The notes under the pieces were generated by a model, which searched no databases, was not told the DNA's origin, and saw nothing but the letters and a program-made list of their open reading frames with translations. The position numbers were made by a program, and so were the translations under genes. Below, piece by piece: positions 8,601 to 15,686 of a stretch of DNA of 64,000 bases. The stretch covers positions 1 through 64,000 of the forward strand of contig JACRKZ010000017.1 of assembly GCA_016235455.1 (NCBI GenBank). Reading direction: 5' to 3'. The stretch is from Armatimonadota bacterium. GTDB taxonomy: Bacteria > Armatimonadota > UBA10988. Numbering within the stretch: the first letter of the stretch is position 1; each line of letters opens with the position of its first letter.

Positions 8601-8939
8601 CGCGCGGCCGGCATGGACCTGGTCTCCGCCACCGTGCAGGCCAGCCGCGACCGACTGCGCCCGATCATCATGACCACGCTGGCCTTCGTGGCCGGCATGA
8701 TCCCGCTGGTCCTCTCCCAGGGCACCGGCGCCGCGACCAACAAGAGCACCGGCGGTGTCATCGTCGGTGGTCAGATCTTCTCGCTGGCCCTGACCCTGGT
8801 TGCCGCACCGGTCCTCTATGTACTGTTCGACAGCGTGCAGGACAGCCGCTTCTGCCGCTACGTGCGTCGGCGCGTCTTCAAGTCCGAAGACGGCGCCCGC
8901 AAGGCCATGCCGGTGTGGAACGAGGATGAGGACGAATGA
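5610..8939 (+). CDS. RND efflux transporter, HAE-1 type, with extra membrane segment
   Basis: An inner-membrane proton-driven multidrug efflux subunit of the AcrB/MexB family, about 1109 residues. Diagnostic segments are RPVFATVLSL at the N-terminus, the porter-domain start SLPGSSPEEIETEITDKIE, GVVIDDAIVVLENV with the proton-relay aspartates in the fourth helix, LPVAFMSGIVGRF, and the C-terminal half LLGVVKKNAILQID and RLRPIIMTTLAF. I chose GTG 5610 (GGGGA seven bases upstream, product MHTLARICVQRPVF). TTG at 5595 is possible but lies almost on the predicted transcription start. The region encoded by about 6659-6801 is an extra stretch of nearly 48 residues compared with ordinary family members. 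No membrane-fusion protein or outer-membrane channel gene is adjacent. The stop overlaps the TetR start (ATGA). Confidence 0.93.
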   Translation: MHTLARICVQRPVFATVLSLTLVVVGLVGYAGLGVDRFPKVEFPFVVVSTSLPGSSPEEIETEITDKIERQVNTIGGIENLQSTSSDGLSVVTIQFSLSKDANVAAEEVRAKVALAKGDIPPDANDPVVQKFDIGATPVISYIISAPGSLRNTYEYVDKVVRRRLESVSGAGEVQVIGGRERQINVFLDPYKLRAYGISPSDVSGALNKQNAQVPGGVVEQGDSQLTLRTRGRVASVEQFGDLPVKNTGAMQVYVRDVARVEDGESRAKSLASIGGKEAVVLNVIKQSDANAVAVISAVKERMAAITLPPGYKISIYRDQSIYINASLRAVREHLILGALLAALVVFIFLNTAGMTKGAWFGIVVCAGFVLFMTERFGILGALVAAILIFLLLMFVQSARPTVIAAMAIPTSIIATFMLMKVLGFTQNNVTLLALTLSVGVVIDDAIVVLENVFRVVEEEGLPPYQAAIKATREIGLAVLAITMSLVMVFLPVAFMSGIVGRFLNSFGMTMACAICVSLFVSFTLTPMLCSRWLRATHDGGEDGAHDQASAGGSGGQGSKGGWFGRVEDGYALLLHWSIRHWYFILLACAVTLFSIVPLGGMARKNFLPDDDESQFQVYVRAAEGTSLEGTRRVLEQIAEQAQKLPEVRMVVVTVGEDNQHSANVGSVFIRMNEVEDRKDKTVTQETTMTAARKQVLPQFDGRGLIMSVQKVGGFGGGSNAAIQMAIAGPDLTKLTELSSRLVTAVRKIPGVADADSTLIGGKPELQATIDRNRAANMGVDVQAVAQALRLAVAGDDKITAFDDRGEQYEVHIRLDEQFRRDAIDLSLLSVPNEIDGQRGTVTLDQVVVFQQTTSAASIERYNRQRQFQLRVNLLPGTSQGTVSTAIENEIKKLDMPAGYGKNDIGQSREFKRTFSNFATAGLLSFIFMYMVIAAQFESFIQALVIMFTLPLTFPFAVLSIVITGDSLNIFSMLGMLVLLGVVKKNAILQIDRANQLRAAGMDLVSATVQASRDRLRPIIMTTLAFVAGMIPLVLSQGTGAATNKSTGGVIVGGQIFSLALTLVAAPVLYVLFDSVQDSRFCRYVRRRVFKSEDGARKAMPVWNEDEDE

Positions 8940-9565
8940 TGCCAGAAGAGCTCGTCGATGACGGTAAGCCGCGCGCTCGCATGTCGGGCGCCGACCGCAA
9001 GCAGCAGCTCCTGGACGTCGCACTGGAACTGTTCAGCCGGCAGGGATTCGAGCGCACCACGGTGCGCGACATCGCCAATGCCGCCGAGGTCACCGACGGG
9101 CTCATCTATCGCTATTTCGCCAGCAAGGAAGAGCTGCTGGCCGAAGTGGTGGACCGCGCGCGTCGCCGTCTCGAGGACGTGCCCATCCGCTATGACCCCG
9201 ACCGCCCGGTGATCGAGGTGCTGTCCGACGTCATCCGAGGCCTGGCCAACAGCATCCGCGCCAACCTCACGCTGGTCGACCTGCACTGGGGCGAGATGGC
9301 CCGCGGCAGTGAGGTCGGCATCCACCTCACCGCCATCCGCGAGGACGTCTTCGCCATGCTCGGCGACCTGCTCGCCCAGTACGCCGCCGCCGGCACGCTC
9401 AGTATCACCGACCCCATCCTCGGCGCCCGCCTGCTGGCCAGCACCGCCTTCAGCTTCACCTGCGTCAACCGCGCCGAGTGCGCCGACTCCTGGCACGCGC
9501 TCCTGGCTGAATGGAGCTGGTTCGCCGCCACCACCTTCGTCGAAGGCACGCGCCCGCGCAGCTGA
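8936..9565 (+). CDS. TetR-family transcriptional repressor
   Basis: A 209-residue regulator. The N-terminal helix-turn-helix spans about residues 20-70 (LLDVALELFSRQGFERTTV, then RDIANAAEVTDGLIYRYF and ASKEELL), which is typical of TetR proteins. The C-terminal ligand-binding domain is unlike any I can name. Its ATG overlaps the RND stop by four bases, so pump and regulator are co-translated. The palindrome at 5540-5561 is the obvious operator, giving a self-regulated resistance operon. An alternative ATG lies one codon downstream. Confidence 0.92.
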   Translation: MMPEELVDDGKPRARMSGADRKQQLLDVALELFSRQGFERTTVRDIANAAEVTDGLIYRYFASKEELLAEVVDRARRRLEDVPIRYDPDRPVIEVLSDVIRGLANSIRANLTLVDLHWGEMARGSEVGIHLTAIREDVFAMLGDLLAQYAAAGTLSITDPILGARLLASTAFSFTCVNRAECADSWHALLAEWSWFAATTFVEGTRPRS

Positions 9566-9681
9566 CCGGCCGACTCATCGCCCCGAAGGCGCGTTTTACG
9601 CAACATAGCCCTACCGCTTGGCCCGCACGGCCGTTCGGCGGCGGCGGCAACCGCGGCCAGGTCGCCTGACGGGTGCCGCGA

Positions 9682-9710
9682 TTGACCAATCAGAGCCCTT
9701 CCGGTATACT
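9682..9710 (+). promoter_or_regulatory. promoter of the ffh-rpsP-khpA-rimM-trmD-rplS operon
   Basis: The -35 TTGACC (9682-9687), a 17-bp spacer and the -10 TATACT (9705-9710) lie 73 bases upstream of the ffh start. The rest of the 9566-9782 gap shows only GC-rich hairpin potential. Confidence 0.82.
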
Positions 9711-9782
9711 GGCGCGCGTTGACGCCTGCGATCCACGGGCAATACCAGTTGTTACGTATCGCGGGATGAACAGGAGCGGCGC

Positions 9783-11132
9783 GTGTTCGAAAGTCTGACC
9801 GAACGGCTGACAGGGCTGTTCGATCGGCTCAAGAAGAAGGGTGTGCTGACGGAGGAGGACGTTCAGGAGTCCCTCCGGCAGATCCGTCGCGTTTTGCTCG
9901 AAGCGGACGTCAATTTCCGGGTGGTCAAGGACTTCTGCGCGCGGGTGCGCGACCGGGCCGTCGGCGAGGAGATCCTCGCCAGCCTGTCGCCGGCGCAGCA
10001 GATGGTCAAGATCGTCCACGCCGAGCTGGTGGCCCTGCTCACCGGGGACGCCCAAGCCGAGTCGTGGAAGCCGCAAGGCAGTTGCTCGATCATCTTGATG
10101 GTCGGCCTCAACGGTAGTGGCAAGACCACGCACTCGGCCAAGCTGGCCAGCTACTGGTCCGATCGCGGTTTCAAGCCGCTGCTGGTGGCCACCGACGTGC
10201 ATCGGCCCGCGGCCATTGAGCAGTTGATCACACTCGGCGAGCGCATCAACGTGCCGGTCTTCCACATGGGTGACCGCCTGGAGCCCGTGGCCATCGCCAA
10301 AGCGGCGCTGGCTCAGGCCCAGCGCGACAAGCGCGACCTGATCATCATCGACACCGCCGGCCGGCTGCATATCGACGCCGCGCTGATGGACGAACTGCGC
10401 GAGCTCAAGGACGGCGTGCCGCCGACGCAAACCTGGCTGGTGCTCGACGCCATGACCGGTCAGGACGCGGTGAACGTCGCGGAGCAGTTCGAGACAGCGG
10501 TGGGCGTGGACGGCTACATCCTGTCCAAGATGGACTCGGACGCGCGCGGCGGCGCGGCGTTGAGCATCCGCGCGGTCACCGGCAAGCCCATCCGCTTCAT
10601 CGGCGTGGGCGAGAAGGTCGGCGACCTGGAGGAATTCCACACCGACCGCATTGCCCAGCGCATTCTGGGCATGGGCGATGTGCTGAGCCTGATCGAGCGC
10701 GCCGAACGTGCCATCGATCAGCAGCAGGCGCAGGAACTGGAGGCGCGGCTGCGCGCCAACCAGTTCGACCTGGAGGACTTTCGCAACCAGTTGAAGCAGG
10801 TGACCAAGCTCGGTCCCCTGGAGCAGGTGTTGGGCATGTTGCCCGGCGTGGGTCAGGCCTTGGCCTCGGGTCAGATGCAGGTGGATGAGAAGCGGCTGGG
10901 CCGCATGGAAGCCATTCTGTCATCGATGACCATGGACGAGCGTCGGCGGCCTGACATCATCAAGAACTCGCGGCGCAAGCGTATCGCCGCGGGCAGCGGC
11001 ACCTCGACCCGCGAGGTGAATGAGGTGCTGAAGCAGTTTCGCCAGATGAAGGCGATGTTCGCCCAATTCTCGGAGATGGAAAAGTCGCGCCGAGGCCGTC
11101 GGTCTCTGGAGCGCATGTTCGGCAGGAGGTAA
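9783..11132 (+). CDS. ffh: signal recognition particle protein Ffh (SRP54)
   Basis: The GTPase subunit of SRP, which binds signal sequences on translating ribosomes and docks with FtsY. At 449 residues it has family length. The N helical bundle is followed by the G domain with P-loop GLNGSGKTT (108-116), DTAGR and the specificity motif SKMDSDARGG. The usual TKxD threonine is serine here. The C-terminal M domain has methionine-rich helices (LGMLPGVG, MEAILSSMTMDER) and the RNA-binding SRRKRIAAGSGT. The start is GTG with AGGAG seven bases upstream. It heads a six-gene translation/secretion operon whose order is conserved in many bacteria. Confidence 0.97.
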   Translation: MFESLTERLTGLFDRLKKKGVLTEEDVQESLRQIRRVLLEADVNFRVVKDFCARVRDRAVGEEILASLSPAQQMVKIVHAELVALLTGDAQAESWKPQGSCSIILMVGLNGSGKTTHSAKLASYWSDRGFKPLLVATDVHRPAAIEQLITLGERINVPVFHMGDRLEPVAIAKAALAQAQRDKRDLIIIDTAGRLHIDAALMDELRELKDGVPPTQTWLVLDAMTGQDAVNVAEQFETAVGVDGYILSKMDSDARGGAALSIRAVTGKPIRFIGVGEKVGDLEEFHTDRIAQRILGMGDVLSLIERAERAIDQQQAQELEARLRANQFDLEDFRNQLKQVTKLGPLEQVLGMLPGVGQALASGQMQVDEKRLGRMEAILSSMTMDERRRPDIIKNSRRKRIAAGSGTSTREVNEVLKQFRQMKAMFAQFSEMEKSRRGRRSLERMFGRR

Positions 11133-11135
11133 GTT

Positions 11136-11468
11136 ATGCCGGTGAAAATCCGGTTGCGCCGCACCGGTGCAAAGCATCAGCCGTCGTACCGCATCGTGGT
11201 GGCCGATTCCCGGTCCCCGCGAGACGGTCGGTTCATCGAGATCATCGGGCACTACAACCCGCGACACGGCCAGGGCGGCGAGCCCGAGCTGTACATCGAT
11301 CCCGATCGCGCCCTGCACTGGCTGTCCACCGGCGCGCAGCCGAGCGAGACCGCTCGGGCCCTGCTGCGCCGCTACACGCTGCTGCAGATCCGCCACGACC
11401 AGAAGCACGGCATTGACGTGGCTGAGCGCGTGGCCGCCCTGCGCCGCAAGCCAACCAAGGAAGCCTGA
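11136..11468 (+). CDS. rpsP: 30S ribosomal protein S16
   Basis: A 110-residue small-subunit protein that binds 16S rRNA during assembly. It begins [20 protein letters not shown], followed by [22 protein letters not shown], a canonical S16 N-terminus. It is about 28 residues longer than E. coli S16 because of a basic C-terminal tail. AGGAGGT lies five bases before the ATG, and only three bases separate it from ffh. Confidence 0.97.
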   Translation: MPVKIRLRRTGAKHQPSYRIVVADSRSPRDGRFIEIIGHYNPRHGQGGEPELYIDPDRALHWLSTGAQPSETARALLRRYTLLQIRHDQKHGIDVAERVAALRRKPTKEA

Positions 11469-11504
11469 GTAGCGTAGCGCCGACCCGGACGACAGGAGAC
11501 AGCC

Positions 11505-11756
11505 ATGGCCGCAGGTGAACCGAGCATCGCCGAGTTGTTGGACTTCGTGGTGCGCAACCTGGTGGACGATGCGGAGGCGGTCCAGATCGCCGAGAAACCC
11601 GGCCGACGCGTGACGGTGTATGAAATCACCGTGGCGCGCGGCGACTGGGGCAAAGTGATCGGCAAGGAAGGCCGCATCGCCAACGCCATTCGTACTCTGG
11701 CCAAGGCCGCGGCTACGCCGATGCAACAGCATGTCGCTGTCGAGATCATGACCTGA
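11505..11756 (+). CDS. khpA: KH-domain RNA-binding protein KhpA
   Basis: An 83-residue single KH domain of the KhpA/YlqC family. The RNA-binding GXXG loop is in GKVIGKEGRIANAIRTL. The rpsP-khpA-rimM-trmD arrangement is standard. KhpA binds many RNAs and, with KhpB, influences cell division in Firmicutes; its role here is inferred from family. AGGAGA precedes the ATG. Confidence 0.94.
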   Translation: MAAGEPSIAELLDFVVRNLVDDAEAVQIAEKPGRRVTVYEITVARGDWGKVIGKEGRIANAIRTLAKAAATPMQQHVAVEIMT

Positions 11757-11764
11757 GGCACCCC

Positions 11765-12304
11765 ATGACAGCCGAGCGCGAGTGGATAGTCCGCGGCAAG
11801 GTGAGCACTGCCCATGGCATTCAAGGCCAGGTGCGGCTGGCTTTGTCGACGGATTTCCCCGAGCGCGTGCTGGACGCCAAGGAGCTGACGCTACGGCTGC
11901 CCGACGGTTCGATCGAGGTGCGCCGGCTGGAGAAGGCCTCCGTGTACAAGACGGGGCTGATGCTCAAGCTGGCGGGCATCGACGACCGCAACGCGGCCGA
12001 AGCGCTACGCGGCGCGGAGGTGGTGGCGGACAAGAGCGAGTTGCCGGCTTTGCCCGACGACGAGATCTACTGGCACCAGCTCATGGGACTGCGCGTGGTC
12101 ACCGTGGATGGGCAGGAGGTCGGTGAGATCACCGACATTCTGCGTACCGGCAGCAACGATGTCTACGTGACCGAGGTGCCCTCGGCCACGGGTCGCGGCA
12201 AGCGGCCGGGTCCGCTCATTCCAGCCATCGATGATGTGCTGGAGCGGGTCGACCCGGAGGCTGGCGTGGTCATCATCCGGCCCATGCCGGGGCTGTTGGA
12301 CTAA
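11765..12304 (+). CDS. rimM: ribosome maturation factor RimM
   Basis: A 179-residue assembly factor for the 30S head that acts with S19. The N-terminal RimM barrel shows GKVSTAHGIQGQVRL. The C-terminal PRC-barrel shows LMGLRVVTVDGQEVGEI and ends in IPAIDDVLERVD...IRPMPGLLD, the normal RimM terminus. It starts nine bases after khpA and is followed twelve bases later by trmD. Confidence 0.96.
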   Translation: MTAEREWIVRGKVSTAHGIQGQVRLALSTDFPERVLDAKELTLRLPDGSIEVRRLEKASVYKTGLMLKLAGIDDRNAAEALRGAEVVADKSELPALPDDEIYWHQLMGLRVVTVDGQEVGEITDILRTGSNDVYVTEVPSATGRGKRPGPLIPAIDDVLERVDPEAGVVIIRPMPGLLD

Positions 12305-12316
12305 GCGAGCGAGACC

Positions 12317-13039
12317 ATGCGGTTCGATGTGGTCTCGGCGGCGCCGGAGGTGTTCTCCGGTTGGCGCACGACCAGTATGTTGGGTCGCGGCCAGAGCGCC
12401 GAGGCGATCACCATCGAGGTCCACGATCTGCGTGGCTATGGCATCGACCGCTACGGGACGATCGACGACTCGCCGTACGGCGGGGGCGCGGGCATGTTGC
12501 TCAAGCCCGAACCGTTGGCGGCGGCCATCGAGACCGCGCAAGGCGGTGACCCGGCGGTGCCGGTGGTGTTGATGACGCCACAGGGCGAGCGGTTCTGCCA
12601 GGGCATCGCCCGGGAGCTGGCCGATCTGCCCAGGTTGGTCCTGGTCTGCGGGCGCTACGAAGGCATCGATGAGCGGGTGCGCGAGCACCTTGTAACGCGG
12701 GAGCTATCCATCGGGGACTACGTGTTGACCGGTGGCGAGTTGGCCGCAATGGTGGTGGTCGAAGCCGTGGCGCGTTTGGTGCCCGGCGTGCTGGGCGACC
12801 TGGAGTCGGTGGCCGACGAGTCGCATTCGGAACCGTTGCTGGAGTATCCGCACTACACGCGGCCGGCCGAGTTCCGCGGCGAGCGGGTACCCGAGGTGTT
12901 GCTCGCGGGCCATCACGAGCGGGTCCGCCTGTGGCGGAGACAGGAACAGTTGCGTCGCACGTTGGAGCGCCGGCCGGATTTGGCCGCTCACTGGCGACTA
13001 AGTGACGAAGACCGGCGCCTGCTGGCGCGGATACTGTGA
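12317..13039 (+). CDS. trmD: tRNA (guanine-N1)-methyltransferase TrmD
   Basis: Methylates G37 of tRNAs reading CNN/G codons, preventing frameshifting. It is 240 residues, family length. It carries the trefoil-knot SAM site [13 protein letters not shown] and [15 protein letters not shown], and the C-terminal tRNA-binding segment [20 protein letters not shown]. The product starts [15 protein letters not shown]. It ends 7 bases before the rplS start, and its end carries the rplS ribosome-binding site. Confidence 0.96.
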   Translation: MRFDVVSAAPEVFSGWRTTSMLGRGQSAEAITIEVHDLRGYGIDRYGTIDDSPYGGGAGMLLKPEPLAAAIETAQGGDPAVPVVLMTPQGERFCQGIARELADLPRLVLVCGRYEGIDERVREHLVTRELSIGDYVLTGGELAAMVVVEAVARLVPGVLGDLESVADESHSEPLLEYPHYTRPAEFRGERVPEVLLAGHHERVRLWRRQEQLRRTLERRPDLAAHWRLSDEDRRLLARIL

Positions 13040-13046
13040 GGAAGAC

Positions 13047-13421
13047 ATGTCGGAACTGATCAAGCGCGTCGAAGCGCGTAATCGAGCAGAGCTGAGCATC
13101 GACCCGGCGGCCATCATACCGTTCAACATCGGTGACACCCTGCGCATCGAGATCGAGGTGACGGAAGGTCAGCGCGTGCGCAACCAGCCGTTCCAGGGCG
13201 TGGTCATTCGCCGCAATGGCGGCGGGCACACCGAGACCTTCACGCTGCGGCGCGTGGCCTCGGGTGTGGGCGTGGAGCGCGTGTTCCCGCTGCTCAGCCC
13301 CAAGATCAAGTCCATGGAAGTGGTCCGCCGCGGCAAGGTCCGCCGCGCCCGCCTCTATTACCTGCGCACCAAGGTCGGCAAGGCCGGCCGCATCAAGGAA
13401 GCCGACCGCGAGCGCTCCTAG
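13047..13421 (+). CDS. rplS: 50S ribosomal protein L19
   Basis: A 124-residue large-subunit protein at the 30S-50S interface. Family motifs are [45 protein letters not shown] and [11 protein letters not shown]. The ATG at 13047 has GAGGAAG three bases upstream. A longer in-frame reading from 13002 would overlap trmD and adds unrelated residues, so I reject it. It is the last gene of the operon, followed by a long hairpin. Confidence 0.96.
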   Translation: MSELIKRVEARNRAELSIDPAAIIPFNIGDTLRIEIEVTEGQRVRNQPFQGVVIRRNGGGHTETFTLRRVASGVGVERVFPLLSPKIKSMEVVRRGKVRRARLYYLRTKVGKAGRIKEADRERS

Positions 13422-13451
13422 GCCTCGATATCGGCTCAGTCGTTGCGATGT

Positions 13452-13534
13452 GTAGGGGCGGCCCACTGGGGCCGCCCGGCCGCGCCCGCCACCTCGCGGG
13501 CTGTGGCTGGGCAGACGTGGTGGCCGCTCCCTAC
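13452..13534. repeat. inverted-repeat element with strong inner hairpin (operon terminator candidate)
   Basis: The outer arms GTAGGGGCGGCCCAC (13452-13466) and 13517-13534 are near reverse complements with a one-base gap. Inside lies a perfect 9-bp hairpin (13456-13464 with 13469-13477, loop ACTG). It fills most of the gap between rplS and lepB. It may end the ffh-rplS transcript, although no T-run follows. Elements with a GTAGGGGCG core are common dispersed repeats in environmental genomes (from general knowledge). Confidence 0.6.
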
Positions 13535-13569
13535 GGCGAAGTAGCCGCGAGGCATGGGACCGGCGTACG

Positions 13570-14346
13570 ATGGATCTCTCCACGTTGATGACGGAGAAGA
13601 GCACGCAGTTGGTGGCGGCCGTGGTCGCCGCGCTGGTGCTCATGCGCTTGATCCTGCCGTTCGTCGCCTATGACTCCACGGTCGGGCGCGTGATCCTGTT
13701 CTTCTGGCACCCCGACGCACGCGACAGCAGTCGCGGCGTCAGCGCCGAGCTGCATCACGCCACCCTGCAGAACATGGACAGCACGTTCCTCGCGCTGCTG
13801 GTCGTGTTCGCGCTGATCCGCCCCTTCGTGCTGCAGGCCTACTACATCCCCTCGGCCAGCATGGAGCCCACGCTCTATGGCCAGCCCGAAGGCCGCAAGG
13901 ACCGCGTGCTGGTCAACAAGTACATCTACTGGACCCGCCCGCCCCAACGCCAGGACATCCTGGTCTTCCGCGCGCCCGCCGAGGCCACGCCGGGCCATGC
14001 GCCGCAGGACTACATCAAGCGGCTCATCGGCCTGCCGGGCGATACCATCGAGGTCCGTGCCCACCACGCCTACATCAACGGCAAGAAGCTCGACGAGCCG
14101 TACCTGCCCACCGACCTCGACACGGCCAACGGCATGCTGGCCGACATGGCGCCGGTCCAGGTGCCGGCCGGTCACTACTTCATGATGGGCGACAACCGCG
14201 GCAACTCGTCCGACAGCCGCGTCTGGGGCTTCCTGCCCGCCGAGAACGTCCATGGCAAGGCCATGTGCGTCTTCTGGCCCATCGTCGCCAAGGACCCGGA
14301 CCATCTGGAAAAGGGTCGACACTTCGCCATGCGACTGCTGCACTGA
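13570..14346 (+). CDS. lepB: signal peptidase I
   Basis: A membrane-bound serine protease that cleaves Sec and Tat signal peptides (258 residues). There are two N-terminal hydrophobic helices (about 12-32 and 72-90). The catalytic serine is in IPSASMEPTL (S97) and the general-base lysine in YIKRLIGLPGDT (K150), followed by the box GDNRGNSSDSRVWGF. The family arrangement is complete. Its place after rplS matches the common rplS-lepB gene order. Confidence 0.95.
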   Translation: MDLSTLMTEKSTQLVAAVVAALVLMRLILPFVAYDSTVGRVILFFWHPDARDSSRGVSAELHHATLQNMDSTFLALLVVFALIRPFVLQAYYIPSASMEPTLYGQPEGRKDRVLVNKYIYWTRPPQRQDILVFRAPAEATPGHAPQDYIKRLIGLPGDTIEVRAHHAYINGKKLDEPYLPTDLDTANGMLADMAPVQVPAGHYFMMGDNRGNSSDSRVWGFLPAENVHGKAMCVFWPIVAKDPDHLEKGRHFAMRLLH

Positions 14347-14440
14347 GCGGCACGCCCGCCTGTCAGCCGTCCAGCCGAAGAAGTGACTCGCCCCCGCGCC
14401 CCTTCCCACGGCGACCAATTCGTGGTATCCCTGCACTGAT

Positions 14441-15685
14441 ATGCAGCCGCCACCCGATCGCCTCGAATCGCTCCTCGCCGCCACCGCGTCGCGCGCGCTG
14501 ACCCCTTCCGAACACGCGGAGCTGGTGGCACTGCTGCGTGAGCACGGCCGCATGGACGAGGCCGAGGCGCTGGAGGCAGAGCCGCAGCCGCCCACCGCCG
14601 CCACGGCGCCCGAGCCGACTCCCCAGCCCGAACCCTCGGCGCCCCGACCAGCGGCTCCGCTGGTGCCAGGCTGGATGGTCGGTGTCGCCGCCGTCGGCGT
14701 GGTCTGCGTGCTGGTGGCGCTGCTGCTGCCATGGTGGTTGGGCCGGCACCAGGCGCGTGCCGAGACCCGATGTCGCGAGCGGCTGCAGCGCGTGTCGTTC
14801 GCCTTGCGGTTGGCCGTCGATGCCGCCGATGGCTACTACCCTCCCGTGGGCACCGACCTGGCCAGGCTGCTGGCCACCTACCAGATCCAGGCGGCCGACC
14901 TCCGCTGCCCCAGCGGCGCGGTCTATCGGCTCAACCCGATGCTCGCCGGCCGGCGGCAGGAGGACGTGGTGACGCTGCCCAGCACCGCGCTGCTGGTGGA
15001 GACCTCGGCCGACGGCCGACCGGCCACGCCGCACCGTGGCCGCTGCCTCGGCGTGCTGGCCAATGGCTGGGTCGGCGAGCTGGACTCCGTGGCGCGTGGT
15101 AGCGTCACCGCCAGTCTGCCGGTGTCGGCGGCGCCGGAGGCGCCATCGACCCGACCGGCCTGGCCGCAACCGGCGCCAAGTGCGCCGCCCGCGCCGGTGG
15201 TTGCGCCCGTGGCGACGGCCAATGGACCGACGCCCGAGCCACCACCCGCGCCTCGTCGCGCCGGCTCCCCGCGCGACATCCCGCCGACCGAGCCCGAGCG
15301 GCCTGGGGCCCGCCAGACGGGTGCGGCGCCCCGCGTGACCACCCGCCCGGCTTCGGCGCCGCAGGTGCTCTCTGGGGATTCCGCGCCACCCGAGACCAAG
15401 GCCTGGCAGACCGTGCTCACCATGGAGGGTCACGATCTGGCCACCTCGCAGCCGTTTGCCGTTGGTGAGCAGAGCCGGGTGCGGTTCGAGACGCACTGCA
15501 ACGAGCTCGGGCCACAGCCGTTCCGTCTGCTGCTGGTCGACGAGGTTGGAGCGCGTCCGCTGCGTGTCCTGGCGGTTGGCGTGGGCCCCAGCAGTGGTGC
15601 CGCGGAGATCGGGGCAGCGGGCCGGTTCCGCGTGCGGGTCATCTCGGTCCAGCCCTACAAGGTGAGCATCGAGGACCGGCGCTGA
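14441..15685 (+). CDS. membrane-anchored protein with pilin/DUF1559-like head domain
   Basis: A 414-residue protein with no close family I can name. Residues 1-40 are a small helical region, 45-75 an Ala/Pro/Glu linker, and 77-105 a single transmembrane helix (VGVAAVGVVCVLVALLLPWW). Then comes CRERLQRVSFALRLAVDAADGYYP, LRCPSGAVYRLNPM and HRGRCLGVLANGWVGEL. This mirrors the soluble head of DUF1559/pseudopilin proteins (C..NLKQIG...Y...YP, CPSD, H..G.NVL..DGHV; compare 39252-39941). The prepilin signal FTLIE is missing. A long Pro-rich linker (about 235-315) precedes a C-terminal beta-rich domain (QTVLTMEGHDLATSQPF). Function unknown; a periplasmic or surface assembly role is a guess. Confidence 0.6.
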   Translation: MQPPPDRLESLLAATASRALTPSEHAELVALLREHGRMDEAEALEAEPQPPTAATAPEPTPQPEPSAPRPAAPLVPGWMVGVAAVGVVCVLVALLLPWWLGRHQARAETRCRERLQRVSFALRLAVDAADGYYPPVGTDLARLLATYQIQAADLRCPSGAVYRLNPMLAGRRQEDVVTLPSTALLVETSADGRPATPHRGRCLGVLANGWVGELDSVARGSVTASLPVSAAPEAPSTRPAWPQPAPSAPPAPVVAPVATANGPTPEPPPAPRRAGSPRDIPPTEPERPGARQTGAAPRVTTRPASAPQVLSGDSAPPETKAWQTVLTMEGHDLATSQPFAVGEQSRVRFETHCNELGPQPFRLLLVDEVGARPLRVLAVGVGPSSGAAEIGAAGRFRVRVISVQPYKVSIEDRR

Positions 15686-15686
15686 G

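Noticed and set aside
7200..9023. 607-codon minus-strand reading frame opposite the RND gene
   Set aside because: Its composition is Gly/Ala/His/Arg-rich with no motifs. It is the mirror of strong third-position GC bias in the well-supported RND gene.
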